The notes under the pieces are model-generated. The model did not search any database, was not told the origin of the DNA, and saw only the letters and a program-made list of their open reading frames with translations. Shown here piece after piece: positions 19,964 through 28,419 of a DNA stretch of 64,000 bases. The position numbers and the translations under genes were made by a program. The number at the start of each line of letters is the position of its first letter. The stretch's first letter is position 1. This DNA is from Coriobacteriaceae bacterium. GTDB lineage: Bacteria > Actinomycetota > Coriobacteriia > Coriobacteriales > Atopobiaceae. Where the stretch lies: NCBI GenBank assembly GCA_004557505.1, contig SFGZ01000011.1, forward strand, positions 1 to 64,000, given 5' to 3'.

Positions 19964-21678
19964 GCCACACGCCAGGCTGGCAGCCCAAGCATATGGCGCC
20001 GACGCGCAAGCGCAAGGTGGGGAAGCGGTTTGCCACCCCAGCCAGTGAGGGTGGCCTTGGCTCGCCCGCCAAGCAGGCGGAGTCCACCGCGGCCCAGGTT
20101 GGCCGCAACGCCGCCCTCATGAGCGCCCTCGTGGTCGTGAGCCGTATCACCGGCTTCTTCCGCACGTGGGGGCAGAGCTTCGCCCTTGGCGCCGGCATGG
20201 TGGCCAGCTGCTACTCCGTCGCCAACAACCTGCCCAACCAGCTGTACGAGATCGTCGTGGGCGGCATGCTCGTCACGGCGTTCCTGCCGGTCTACATGTC
20301 GGTGAAGCAGCGCGAGGGCGCCGAGGGCGCCAGCCGCTACACGTCGAACCTCGCCTCCATCGTTACCCTGCTCATGGGTGCCGTGGCCATCCTCGGCTTT
20401 GTCTTTGCCGCGCAGCTCGTGTGGACGCAGTCCTTCTCGGCCACAAGCGACTTCGACGCGGGTCTCGCCACCTACCTCTTTAGGTTCTTTGTGGTGGAGG
20501 TCGTGCTCTACTCGCTCTCCTCGATCTTCTCGGGCGTCCTCAACGCCGAGAGGGACTACTTCTGGAGCAGCGCGAGCTCGATCTTCAACAACTTTGTCAT
20601 CACGGCGTCGTTTCTGCTGTATGCGGCGCTGGTGAACGTGAACCCCACGCTGGCGACGTTGGTCCTGGCCATCGGCAACCCCGCCGGCGTGGCCGCGCAG
20701 GTGCTGGTCCAGATGCCGTCGCTGCGCAAGCATGGCATTCGCCTCACCTGGCACGTGGACTGGCGTGACCCGGCGCTTAAGGACACGCTCTCCATCGGCA
20801 TCCCCTCGCTCGTGGTCATGATCACCTCGTTTGTCACCACGTCCGTGCAGCAGAGCACCTCGCTTTCCGTCTCCGTCTCCGGCGCGTCGGTCATCTACTA
20901 CGCGCGGCTGTGGTATACGCTGCCCTACGCCATCCTCGCCGTCCCCATCACCACGGCCATGTTCACCGAGCTCTCCGACCGCTTTGCGCACGACGACATC
21001 AAGGGCTTCAAGCGCGGCGTCGCCTCCGGCATGAGCCAGATCCTCTTCTTCATGGTGCCCTTCGGCATGTACCTCATCGCCTTCTCGATGCCGCTCGCGT
21101 CGCTGGTGGCCGCCGGCAAGTTCACCGCCGACCAGCTTGGCATGACCGCGGCCTACATCTGCGGGCTTGCGTGCGCGCTGCCGTTCTACGGCATTGGCAT
21201 GTACTTCCAGAAGGTGACCTCGTCCATGCGCCGGATGCGCGTCTATGCGCTGGCCAACGTCGTGGGCGGCGCCGGGCAGGTGGCCATGCTCCTCCTGCTC
21301 GACCCCTCCTGGTTTGGCGAGTCCGGCTCGATGTTCGTGATCGCCCTGACGTCGTTCGTCTTCTTCCTGCTGGTCGACGCCGTGACCATTGCGAACCTGC
21401 GCTCCTCGCTGGGGAGCATGGGCTTTGGCGCGGTGCTGAGGTCGTTCGCGAAGTCGGTCCTTTTCGGGCTTCTCGGAGCGCTCGCCGGCGCCGGCGTCCT
21501 CTGGGCGCTCACGGCCGTGGCGGGCAGCTGCGAGGGCCACACCCTTCTTGCGCTGGCGTACTGCGTGGCGGCGGGCATCCCCTCCGTGCTGGTTACCTAT
21601 GGGCTCGCCGTGCTCCTCAAGGTGCCGGAGGCCCGCTTCATCCAGGCCGTCCTCGCGCGCCTCGTGCGCCGCCGGTGA
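19960..21678 (+). CDS. murJ: Lipid II flippase MurJ (MviN family)
   Basis: Membrane protein that moves the peptidoglycan precursor lipid II to the outer face. 572 residues. A basic, hydrophilic N-terminal extension of about 45 residues precedes the core, which starts NAALMSALVVVSRITGFFR and contains the MOP-superfamily helices (about 14 expected). GTG start at 19960 overlaps the ybaK stop by 4 bases; an ATG 12 codons later (19993) is an alternative. The stop codon is the first triplet of a TGAGACAAGGGGG element, as also happens at tpiA. Confidence 0.93.
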   Translation: MSHTPGWQPKHMAPTRKRKVGKRFATPASEGGLGSPAKQAESTAAQVGRNAALMSALVVVSRITGFFRTWGQSFALGAGMVASCYSVANNLPNQLYEIVVGGMLVTAFLPVYMSVKQREGAEGASRYTSNLASIVTLLMGAVAILGFVFAAQLVWTQSFSATSDFDAGLATYLFRFFVVEVVLYSLSSIFSGVLNAERDYFWSSASSIFNNFVITASFLLYAALVNVNPTLATLVLAIGNPAGVAAQVLVQMPSLRKHGIRLTWHVDWRDPALKDTLSIGIPSLVVMITSFVTTSVQQSTSLSVSVSGASVIYYARLWYTLPYAILAVPITTAMFTELSDRFAHDDIKGFKRGVASGMSQILFFMVPFGMYLIAFSMPLASLVAAGKFTADQLGMTAAYICGLACALPFYGIGMYFQKVTSSMRRMRVYALANVVGGAGQVAMLLLLDPSWFGESGSMFVIALTSFVFFLLVDAVTIANLRSSLGSMGFGAVLRSFAKSVLFGLLGALAGAGVLWALTAVAGSCEGHTLLALAYCVAAGIPSVLVTYGLAVLLKVPEARFIQAVLARLVRRR

Positions 21679-21712
21679 GACAAGGGGGCAAAGAGGCCGT
21701 CCTCCCGTCTCT
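21676..21712. repeat. Degenerate TGAGACAAAGGG palindrome at the murJ stop codon
   Basis: TGAGACAAGGGGG begins at the murJ stop codon and is answered by CCTCCCGTCTC at 21701-21711, giving an imperfect stem likely to act as a terminator. It is a diverged copy of the palindrome at the tpiA stop (55907-55934) and upstream of secG (60298-60326). Confidence 0.5.
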
Positions 21713-21721
21713 AGCCCCATG

Positions 21722-21741
21722 CACTTTAGTATGATAAAGTG
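21722..21741 (+). promoter_or_regulatory. Palindrome over a -10-like box, upstream of the his operon
   Basis: A perfect 7-bp inverted repeat CACTTTA / TAAAGTG with a 6-base centre overlaps TATGAT (21730-21735), a good -10 box, though no clear -35 lies 17 bases before it. A second possible -10, TATGCT, is at 21821-21826, just upstream of the hisZG start. The rest of this 177-base gap holds an 18-bp GC palindrome (21776-21793). A repressor controlling histidine genes here is inference. Confidence 0.4.
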
Positions 21742-21855
21742 ACAACGCGCGAGATGCGAGCTACGCACGAGAGATGCGCGCCGCGCGGCGCGCGCGGCGA
21801 TTTCCGTCGCGACGGAGCGGTATGCTCTACGCAGCAGAAGGGGAGAGGGGCAGGC

Positions 21856-23526
21856 GTGATAGCAGGCACACCAAGCGGGTTCCGTGACATCCTTCCTCAG
21901 GAGGCGCTTGCGCGCGAGCGCATCTCCGGCATCACGCGCGAGGTCTTCTCGTCGCATGGGTACCTGCCGGTGGAGACGCCGCTTCTGGAGTCGCGCGACG
22001 CCCTCGAGCGCGCGGGGCGCATCAAGGGCCTGCCCTTCCAGCTCTTCGACGTGGACGGCGCCCTTCTCACCCTGCGCCCGGACCTCACGCTGCCCATCGC
22101 GCGCATGGTCGCCACCCGCGTGAGCCCGGACCGCCTGCCCGCGCGCCTTCGCTACGAGGCGCCGGTCGTGCGCGAGGAGTCGTCGCTCAAGGGCCAGCCG
22201 CGCCAGTTCACGCAACTGGGCGTGGAGCTTGTGGGCGGTGACGGCGCCGCCGCCGAGCGAGAGGCCGTGGGCCTCCTCGCCGAGGCGTTCGAGGCGCTCG
22301 ACGTGCCGGCGTGGCGCATCGTGCTGGGGTCGGTCACGCCGCTCAAGGCCCTGCTCGACGCCCGCGCTCCCAGCGAGCGCTTCCGCAGGGAGGCACTCGC
22401 CCTGGTCCACGACTCGGACCTCGTCTCCCTGGACGAGCTGGTCGAGGGGGCCGTCGCAGCAGGCGAGCTCGAGGCCGGCGCCGCGCGCGCCATCCGCCGC
22501 ATACCGCGCCTGGTGGGCGGCGCCGAGGTGGTCTCCGCGCTCGACGCGCTGCTCGACGAGGCGGGCGTTGCGCGGGAGGCCCGCGGCACCGCGGAGCTCG
22601 CGCGCCTCGTCGGCTCGCTCTCGGGGCTCTTCTCCGACGGCCGCGCGTCCCTCGACTTCTCGATCATCAACTCCTTCGACTACTACACGGGCATTATCTT
22701 CAAGGGCTACGCCGAGGGCATTGCGGCGTCGCTGGCCTCTGGGGGCCGCTATGACGCGGTCCTCGCCAACCTGGGCCGCGAGGGCACCGCGGCCTGCGGT
22801 TTTGCCCTCTCGCTGGAGCGCCTGCAGGAGATCCTGGGCGAGCCGGGCGAGTCGGGCGTGGTCACGCCTGGCGTGAGGCTCGCCGAGAGGCCCCTGCGCA
22901 TCGCCGTCCCCAAGGGGTCGCTCCTCGAAGGTGCCATCCGCGTCCTCGAGGCGGCGGGGCTGCCGGTGGAGGGCCTGCGCGACCCCGGCCGCCAGCTCAC
23001 GGTGCGCGAGGGTGACGTGGAGTACGTGATCGTGCGCGCCCAGGACGCGCCGGCCTTCGTGGGCCACGGCGGCTGCGACTGCGGCATCTGCGGGCGCGAC
23101 TCGCTCGTGGAGGCCAACATGGACGTGCTCCAGCTGGTCGACCTCGGCTTTGGCGGCTGCCGCTTCGTGGTGGCCGAGCCCCGCGCCAAGGCCGGCCTCG
23201 CCGAGCGCAGCTACGCCTGGCGCGGCACCGTGCGCGTGGCCACCAAGTACCCGCGCATCACGCAGGCCTACTACGACTCCATCGGCCAGCAGGTGGACAT
23301 CGTGACCCTGCACGGCAACATAGAGCTCGGGCCCATCGTGGGCATGACCGACCGCATCGTCGACATCACGGCCACGGGCACGACGCTTGGAGAGAACGAC
23401 CTCGTTGTCGTTGACGAGGTCATGGAGTGCAGCGCCCGCTTCTTCGCGGGGCCGGCCGCATACCGCTGCGACAAGAGGATTTGCGACCTGGCGACGCGCC
23501 TCGCCGGGGTCGTGGGAGGGGAGTAG
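21856..23526 (+). CDS. hisZG: HisZ-HisG fusion: ATP phosphoribosyltransferase with regulatory domain
   Basis: First enzyme of histidine synthesis (ATP + PRPP to phosphoribosyl-ATP), here as a single 556-residue chain. Residues 1 to about 340 are the histidyl-tRNA-synthetase-like regulatory part HisZ (RPDLTLPIARMVATR, SFDYYTGIIFKGY, SGGRYDAVL). From about 345 a short-form catalytic HisG follows (LRIAVPKGSLLEGAI, then GGCDCGICGRDSLVE, TKYPRIT, DIVDITATGTTL). Normally these are two genes. The GTG at 21856 has GGGAGAGGGG upstream and gives a standard HisZ N-terminus. Reading continues without frameshift through the junction. It heads the his operon and hisD starts 3 bases after its stop. Confidence 0.9.
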   Translation: MIAGTPSGFRDILPQEALARERISGITREVFSSHGYLPVETPLLESRDALERAGRIKGLPFQLFDVDGALLTLRPDLTLPIARMVATRVSPDRLPARLRYEAPVVREESSLKGQPRQFTQLGVELVGGDGAAAEREAVGLLAEAFEALDVPAWRIVLGSVTPLKALLDARAPSERFRREALALVHDSDLVSLDELVEGAVAAGELEAGAARAIRRIPRLVGGAEVVSALDALLDEAGVAREARGTAELARLVGSLSGLFSDGRASLDFSIINSFDYYTGIIFKGYAEGIAASLASGGRYDAVLANLGREGTAACGFALSLERLQEILGEPGESGVVTPGVRLAERPLRIAVPKGSLLEGAIRVLEAAGLPVEGLRDPGRQLTVREGDVEYVIVRAQDAPAFVGHGGCDCGICGRDSLVEANMDVLQLVDLGFGGCRFVVAEPRAKAGLAERSYAWRGTVRVATKYPRITQAYYDSIGQQVDIVTLHGNIELGPIVGMTDRIVDITATGTTLGENDLVVVDEVMECSARFFAGPAAYRCDKRICDLATRLAGVVGGE

Positions 23527-23528
23527 CC

Positions 23529-24929
23529 TTGAGAAGGATCATGCTTGCCGCCGGCCAGGCGCTCACCCAGGCAGACCTCAACCGCTCGGGGGCCCTTCCC
23601 CGCGAGGTCATGAAGAGCGCCGCCGCAATCGTGGACGACGTGCGCGAGCGGGGTGACGTCGCCGTCCGTGAGTACTGCCGGCGCTTCGACGGCGCCTGCC
23701 CGAGCGACTTCCGCGTCCCGCGGGAGCTGTTGGACGCCGCCCCCGGCATGGTGGACGGGGAGTTCCTCTCGTCCCTGCGCCGGGCGCACCGCCAGATCCG
23801 CGAGTTCCACGAGCGCCAGCGCGAGAACTCCTGGTTCGAGGCGCGCCCGGACGGCACCATCCTGGGCGTCAAGGTGACGCCACTCGACTCCGTGGCCATC
23901 TACGTGCCCGGAGGCCGCGCGCAGTACCCCTCCACGGTGCTCATGGACGCCATCCCCGCCAAGGTGGCGGGCGTCCGCCGCGTGGCCATGGTGACGCCGC
24001 CCCAGCATGACGGGACGCTCTCGGCCTACACACTGGCAGCCGCCTCGGTGGCGGGCGTCGACGAGGTCTACGCCGTCGGCGGCGCGCAGGCGGTAGCCGC
24101 CGTGGCCTACGGCACCGAGTCCATCCCCCGCGTCGACAAGGTCGTGGGCCCCGGCAACGCCTACGTGGCCGCCGCAAAGCGCCACGTCTCCGGTGACGTG
24201 GGCACAGACATGATCGCCGGCCCCTCCGAGGTCTGCGTCCTGGCGGACGCCTCTGCCGATCCGGTCGTGGTGGCCGCAGACCTCATGGCGCAGGCCGAGC
24301 ACGACCCCATGGCCTCCTGCTACCTCGTGACCTGCGATCCCTCGCTTCCGGACCGCGTCCTTGCGGCAGTCGAGCGCCTGGTCTCGCAGAGCCCGCGCGA
24401 GAAGATCACGCGCGCCTCTCTCGACGACCGCGGCGTGGTGGTGGTGACGGCAACGCTGGCGGAGGCCGTCGGGGCCGTGAACGCTGTGGCGCCGGAGCAC
24501 CTCGAGCTGCACTGCGCCGACGCCATGTCGCTTCTCGGCTCGGTGCGCAACGCGGGCGCCATCTTCGTGGGCGCCTGGAGCTCGGAGCCCCTGGGCGACT
24601 ACGTGGCCGGCCCCGACCACACGCTTCCCACCGGCGGCACCGCGCGCTTCTCCAACCCCCTGGGCGTCTACGACTTCCAGAAGCACTCGAGCGTCATCTC
24701 GTACACGCCGCAGGGGCTTCTCGCCGACGCCCCCGCCGTCCAGGCCATGGCCCAGGCGGAGGGCCTCTGGGCGCACGCCCTCTCGGCGGGCCTGCGCGTG
24801 CGGCTGGCCAAGCGCGGCGAGCAGGGCTTCGCGGGCGCGCCCGCCGCCTGTGAGGACGCCACGCGCATCGCATGGCCGCGCACGCTTGACGCGCCGGGCG
24901 CGCTCAGGCTTCCGGGATACGAGGGGTAG
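23529..24929 (+). CDS. hisD: Histidinol dehydrogenase
   Basis: Zinc enzyme oxidising L-histidinol to L-histidine in two NAD-dependent steps. 466 residues from TTG at 23529, which has GGAGGGGAG 5 bases upstream; an ATG at 23541 has much poorer spacing. Family motifs: YVPGGRAQYPSTVLM (NAD region), GVDEVYAVGGAQA, KVVGPGNAYVAAAKR, DMIAGPSEV and the late metal/catalytic region APEHLELH and GPDHTLPTGG. The C-terminus is about 30 residues longer than usual. It sits between hisZG and hisC with gaps of 2 and 7 bases. Confidence 0.96.
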   Translation: MRRIMLAAGQALTQADLNRSGALPREVMKSAAAIVDDVRERGDVAVREYCRRFDGACPSDFRVPRELLDAAPGMVDGEFLSSLRRAHRQIREFHERQRENSWFEARPDGTILGVKVTPLDSVAIYVPGGRAQYPSTVLMDAIPAKVAGVRRVAMVTPPQHDGTLSAYTLAAASVAGVDEVYAVGGAQAVAAVAYGTESIPRVDKVVGPGNAYVAAAKRHVSGDVGTDMIAGPSEVCVLADASADPVVVAADLMAQAEHDPMASCYLVTCDPSLPDRVLAAVERLVSQSPREKITRASLDDRGVVVVTATLAEAVGAVNAVAPEHLELHCADAMSLLGSVRNAGAIFVGAWSSEPLGDYVAGPDHTLPTGGTARFSNPLGVYDFQKHSSVISYTPQGLLADAPAVQAMAQAEGLWAHALSAGLRVRLAKRGEQGFAGAPAACEDATRIAWPRTLDAPGALRLPGYEG

Positions 24930-24936
24930 GGGAGAG

Positions 24937-26028
24937 ATGGCAGGCATCACACCGGAGGTCCGCGCGCTCATGAGGCCGTCTGCGGCGGCGCTGGAGCCCT
25001 ATGACCCGGCCTTCTCGCCCGTCGACGTGATCCTCTCGGCAAACGAGAACAACTACGGCATCCCGCCCGAGGTGGCCCCAATCCTGGCCGAGGCCGTGGC
25101 CGGCGCAGCATGGAACCGCTATCCGGCGCCCCTTGGCGGCCGGCTTCGCGCCCGGCTCGCCGCATGGCATGGCGTGGCACCCGAGCAGGTCATCATTGGC
25201 AACGGCGGAGACGAGCTGCTCTTCAACCTCTTCCTGGCGTTTGGCGGGGCCGGCCACACCCTCGTGAGCTGCCCGCCCACCTTCTCGGTCTACGGCCTCT
25301 ACGCCTCCATGGTCGAGACGCCCGTGGCCGAGGTCTTCCGCGGGAGGGACTTTGCGCCCAACGTGGACGCGCTGGCCGAGGCTGTGCGCACGGCGACGCT
25401 CGTCGTGGTGACCTCGCCCAACAACCCCACAGGCGACCTCTTCCCGCGCGAGGGCGTGCGCAGGCTCTGCGAGGCGTGCCCTGGCATCGTGCTCGTGGAC
25501 GAGGCCTACATCGAGTTCTCCGACCCCGGGTCTAGCGTCGACGACCTGCTCGGCGAGTACGAGAACCTGGCCGTGCTGCACACCTTCTCCAAGGCCTTCG
25601 CGCTGGCGGGCGCCCGCGTGGGCTACGTGCTTGCGGACGCGCCGGTGGTGGCGGCGCTCGCCGCCGTTCGACAGCCCTACTCGGTGAGCGCGCCCGACCA
25701 GGCCGCCGCCCTCGCCGCCGTCACGCATCGCGAGGCGTTCCGGCCGGCCATCGAGGCCATACGCCTTGGTCGCGGGCGCCTGTCGGCCATGCTCGGCGGC
25801 CTTGCGTCCCTGGGGGTGCGCGTGTGGCCCAGCCAGGCGAACTTCGTCTGCGCCCGCGTGCCGCACGCCCATGACGTGTGGCGCCGCCTGCGCGACGAGC
25901 ACTCGATACTGGTGAGGGACTTCTCGTCCACGCCCGGCCTTGAGGGCTGCCTGCGCATCACCGTGGGCAAGCCCGGGGAGATTGACCTCGTGGCGGCGGC
26001 CCTCGATACTATCCTCAAGGGGGAATGA
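24937..26028 (+). CDS. hisC: Histidinol-phosphate aminotransferase
   Basis: PLP enzyme transferring an amino group from glutamate to imidazole acetol phosphate. 363 residues. Motifs: LSANENNYGIPPEV near the N-terminus, NGGDELL, TSPNNPTGD, VDEAYIEF and the PLP-binding lysine in HTFSKAFALAGARVGY. ATG at 24937 is preceded by GGGGAGAG. Its stop overlaps the hisB start (ATGA). Confidence 0.96.
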   Translation: MAGITPEVRALMRPSAAALEPYDPAFSPVDVILSANENNYGIPPEVAPILAEAVAGAAWNRYPAPLGGRLRARLAAWHGVAPEQVIIGNGGDELLFNLFLAFGGAGHTLVSCPPTFSVYGLYASMVETPVAEVFRGRDFAPNVDALAEAVRTATLVVVTSPNNPTGDLFPREGVRRLCEACPGIVLVDEAYIEFSDPGSSVDDLLGEYENLAVLHTFSKAFALAGARVGYVLADAPVVAALAAVRQPYSVSAPDQAAALAAVTHREAFRPAIEAIRLGRGRLSAMLGGLASLGVRVWPSQANFVCARVPHAHDVWRRLRDEHSILVRDFSSTPGLEGCLRITVGKPGEIDLVAAALDTILKGE

Positions 26029-26618
26029 CCATGGCACGCGCGGCAGGCGTCTCTCGGCGGACGGCCGAGACCTCCATCGAGGTCTCGGTGAACCTCGATG
26101 GCACCGGGGTCTCCGACATCTCGACGGGCGTGGGGTTCTTCGACCACATGCTCTGCGCGCTCTCGCGGCACTCGCTCGTGGACCTCGCGGTACACGTGAA
26201 GGGCGACACCTGGGTGGACGACCATCACACCGTCGAGGACGCGGGCATCGTGCTGGGACAGGCGCTGCGCCAGGCGCTTGGCGACAAGCGCGGCATACGC
26301 CGCTTTGGCGACGCCCTGGTCCCGCTCGACGAGGCCCTGGTCATGGCGGCCGTCGACATCTCCGGGCGCGGCGAGCTCTTTTGGGACGTGCCCATTGGCC
26401 CCCAGAAGGTGGGCAGCTTCGACACCGAGCTTGGCCGCGAGTTCTTCTGCGGCCTGGCGCGAGACGCCGGCATGACCGTCCACCTGCGCGAGGTCGCCGG
26501 CGAGAACGCGCATCACATCCTGGAGGCAACGTTCAAGTCGTTTGCCCGCGCGCTTCGGGCGGCCGTCGAGCCGGACCCGCGCGTGGAGGGCATCCCGTCC
26601 ACGAAGGGGGCGCTCTGA
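26025..26618 (+). CDS. hisB: Imidazoleglycerol-phosphate dehydratase
   Basis: Manganese enzyme that dehydrates imidazoleglycerol phosphate. 197 residues: a monofunctional HisB with no phosphatase domain. It shows the two half-domain metal motifs GVGFFDHMLCALSRHS...DDHHTVEDAGI and GENAHHILEATFKSFARALR. The gene overlaps both neighbours (hisC by 4 bases, hisH by one base), implying tight translational coupling. Because this HisB lacks the phosphatase part and no hisN is seen, histidinol-phosphate must be dephosphorylated by a product encoded elsewhere. Confidence 0.97.
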   Translation: MTMARAAGVSRRTAETSIEVSVNLDGTGVSDISTGVGFFDHMLCALSRHSLVDLAVHVKGDTWVDDHHTVEDAGIVLGQALRQALGDKRGIRRFGDALVPLDEALVMAAVDISGRGELFWDVPIGPQKVGSFDTELGREFFCGLARDAGMTVHLREVAGENAHHILEATFKSFARALRAAVEPDPRVEGIPSTKGAL

Positions 26619-27331
26619 TGGCATCGGCGAAGATCGTCGTCATCGACTACCACAAGGGCAACCTCCTCTCCGTCCAGCACGGCCTGGCGGCCGTGGGCGG
26701 CGAGGCGGTCATCTCGGACGCGCCGGCCGACGTCTCCGCAGCCTCGGGTCTGGTGCTTCCCGGCGTGGGGAGCTTCGAGAGCGCCATGGAGTACGTCAGC
26801 GCCTCCGGCCAGGGCGACGCCATCCTCGACGCCCTTGGCCGCGGCGTTCCCTTCCTGGGCATCTGCCTAGGGCTCCACCTCCTCTTCTCGCGCGGCGAGG
26901 AGCGCTCCGGCGAGAGGGGCCTCCCGCACGAGAACGAAGAGCCCGTCGCCGCCGGCACGCCCGGGGACGATCGCTGGGTTGCCGGCCTGGGCTTCTTCTC
27001 GGGCTCGGTCACGCGACTGCGCTCCGGGAGGCTCAAGGTGCCGCACGTGGGATGGGACCAGGCCTATCCCACCGAGGCGGGCGGGGGGTCGAGGCTCCTG
27101 CGCGGCGTGCCCTCTGGTGCCAACTTCTACTTCACGCACTCCTATGCCCTCGCGGACGACGTCGACCCCGTGCTGGTGGCGGCCCGCACGCACTATGCGC
27201 GCAGCTTTGGGTCCGTCATTGTTCGGGACTCGGTCTTTGGCGTGCAGTTCCACCCCGAGAAGTCCTCGGCCATGGGCCTCGTGACGCTCTCGAACTTCGT
27301 GGACGTCGTGCGCGCGGGGGGCATCCGATGA
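26618..27331 (+). CDS. hisH: Imidazole glycerol phosphate synthase, glutaminase subunit
   Basis: Class I glutamine amidotransferase that feeds ammonia to HisF. 237 residues. The nucleophile elbow FLGICLGLHLLF contains the catalytic Cys; the His/Glu pair is in FGVQFHPEKSS. The N-terminus is the usual IVVIDYHKGNLLSV. It contains a slightly longer loop (about 94-115, charged, GEERSGERGLPHENEEP). Start ATG overlaps the hisB stop; its own stop overlaps hisA (ATGA). Confidence 0.96.
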   Translation: MASAKIVVIDYHKGNLLSVQHGLAAVGGEAVISDAPADVSAASGLVLPGVGSFESAMEYVSASGQGDAILDALGRGVPFLGICLGLHLLFSRGEERSGERGLPHENEEPVAAGTPGDDRWVAGLGFFSGSVTRLRSGRLKVPHVGWDQAYPTEAGGGSRLLRGVPSGANFYFTHSYALADDVDPVLVAARTHYARSFGSVIVRDSVFGVQFHPEKSSAMGLVTLSNFVDVVRAGGIR

Positions 27332-28062
27332 CGCTCTTCCCGGCAATCGACCTCGTGGGGGGTCGTGTCGTGCGCCTTGCGAACGGGGACCGCTCGCGCA
27401 TGGACGTCTACTCAAACGACCCCGCCTCCGTCGCACGCGACTTTCTCGCGCGCGGCGCCAGCTGGGTACACGTGGTCGACCTCTCGAGCGCGCTTGGGGA
27501 GGATGAGGCCGCGCGCGAGGCAAACGCCCGGGCGATGCGTGCCATCTGCCAGGTGGAGGGGCTTTCGGTCGATGCGGGCGGCGGCGTGCGCTCGATCGAG
27601 GCCATGCGCCGCCTTGCGGATCTCGGCGTGCGGCGCATCGCCATCGGCACCGCGCTCGTGCGCGACGCCGCCCTCGCCCGTCAGGCGGCGCGCGAGTTTG
27701 GCGACATGGCGGTGGCAGACGTTGCCGCGAAGGATGGCGTGGTGCGGGTGAACGGCTGGCGCGAGGGCGGTGGGCTTAGGGTGGACGCCCTCGTCTCCGG
27801 CCTTGCCGAGATGGGCTTCCGGCACCTCGTCTTCACCGACATAGCGCGCGACGGCATGCAGGCGGGCGTCGACGCCTCGGCGTACCGCCGCGTCGCCAAG
27901 GCCGCGGGCTTTCCCGTGGTGGCTTCCGGCGGCATTGCCAGCTCGGGCGACGTCCGCTCGCTCGCGTCGCTGGGGCCGGATGTGGTCGAGGGCTGCATAG
28001 TGGGGCGCGCGCTGTACGAGGGTGCGCTCACGCTCGAGGACGCCCTCGCCGCGTGCGGGTAG
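27328..28062 (+). CDS. hisA: Phosphoribosylformimino-AICAR-phosphate isomerase
   Basis: TIM-barrel isomerase (ProFAR to PRFAR). 244 residues. The first-half catalytic Asp lies in FPAIDLVGGRVVRL and the second-half Asp in FTDIARDGMQAG; phosphate loops DAGGGVRS and SGGIASSGD are present. In some actinobacteria this enzyme (PriA) also serves tryptophan synthesis; whether that is so here cannot be decided. It ends the tightly packed hisZGDCBH-A block; hisF begins 357 bases later after two palindromic elements. Confidence 0.95.
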   Translation: MTLFPAIDLVGGRVVRLANGDRSRMDVYSNDPASVARDFLARGASWVHVVDLSSALGEDEAAREANARAMRAICQVEGLSVDAGGGVRSIEAMRRLADLGVRRIAIGTALVRDAALARQAAREFGDMAVADVAAKDGVVRVNGWREGGGLRVDALVSGLAEMGFRHLVFTDIARDGMQAGVDASAYRRVAKAAGFPVVASGGIASSGDVRSLASLGPDVVEGCIVGRALYEGALTLEDALAACG

Positions 28063-28070
28063 GCGGGTGG

Positions 28071-28145
28071 GGGCGTGCCTTGCTTCTTGCAGGACTCGGC
28101 GCTCGCTCGCTGCGCGACTCGCCCCGCAAGAAGCAAGGCACGCCC
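28071..28145 (-). repeat. Long palindromic element, copy 1 (hisA-hisF gap)
   Basis: A perfect 20-bp inverted repeat (arms 28071-28090 and 28126-28145, arm GGGCGTGCCTTGCTTCTTGC) encloses a 35-base loop. Read on the minus strand the loop carries a core starting GCGAGTCGCGCAGCGAGCGA (22 bases, 28101-28122) and ends with CGCCGAG. It begins 8 bases after the hisA stop. The core recurs with one change in copy 2 while the arms differ, so arms have changed in step. No T-tract follows, so it is not a typical intrinsic terminator. Confidence 0.8.
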
Positions 28146-28316
28146 TCGGGGCGACCCACCGCAGGCAGCGCGCCCTCGCACAGCGTCGCTTGGCTTCTGG
28201 TTGTGGTTGTAGCTCTATTCTCTCTGCGCTGTTTGTTCTTCTAGAAGGTCAGGCCCTGGTCACAGGCTCCAGTCAGGGGATGACCGCTTGAACGTGTTGG
28301 TTTCGACTGTGGGCAA

Positions 28317-28394
28317 CCGTGCTTGTCACGGCGCGAGTCGCGAAGCGAGCGAGCCGCCAACGACGGCGGGCGCCGAGCGCCTCGACAAGCACGG
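28317..28394 (+). repeat. Long palindromic element, copy 2 (hisF leader)
   Basis: A perfect 11-bp inverted repeat CCGTGCTTGTC / GACAAGCACGG (28317-28327, 28384-28394) encloses a 56-base loop holding the core GCGAGTCGCGAAGCGAGCGA (28333-28354) and, after a small inserted hairpin, GCGCCGAG. It has the opposite orientation to copy 1 and ends 25 bases before the hisF ATG. The 171 bases between the copies contain no evident gene or known RNA motif; they are richer in T and G runs (for example TGGTTGTGGTTGTAG). Confidence 0.78.
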
Positions 28395-28419
28395 CGGCCC
28401 CCACCGAAGGGAAGTAGCC

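Noticed and set aside
21679..21855. Histidine T-box or attenuator leader before hisZG
   Set aside because: No T-box sequence, no run of His codons and no antiterminator-like pair was found.
19930..23313. Minus-strand open frame of 1127 codons opposite murJ and hisZG
   Set aside because: Same GC artefact: His/Arg/Gly-rich, no recognisable motif, and the opposite strand is clearly coding.
28071..28145. Rho-independent terminator after hisA
   Set aside because: The stem is perfect but the loop is 35 bases and no T-tract follows; its core is shared with another element in a leader, which a plain terminator would not explain.
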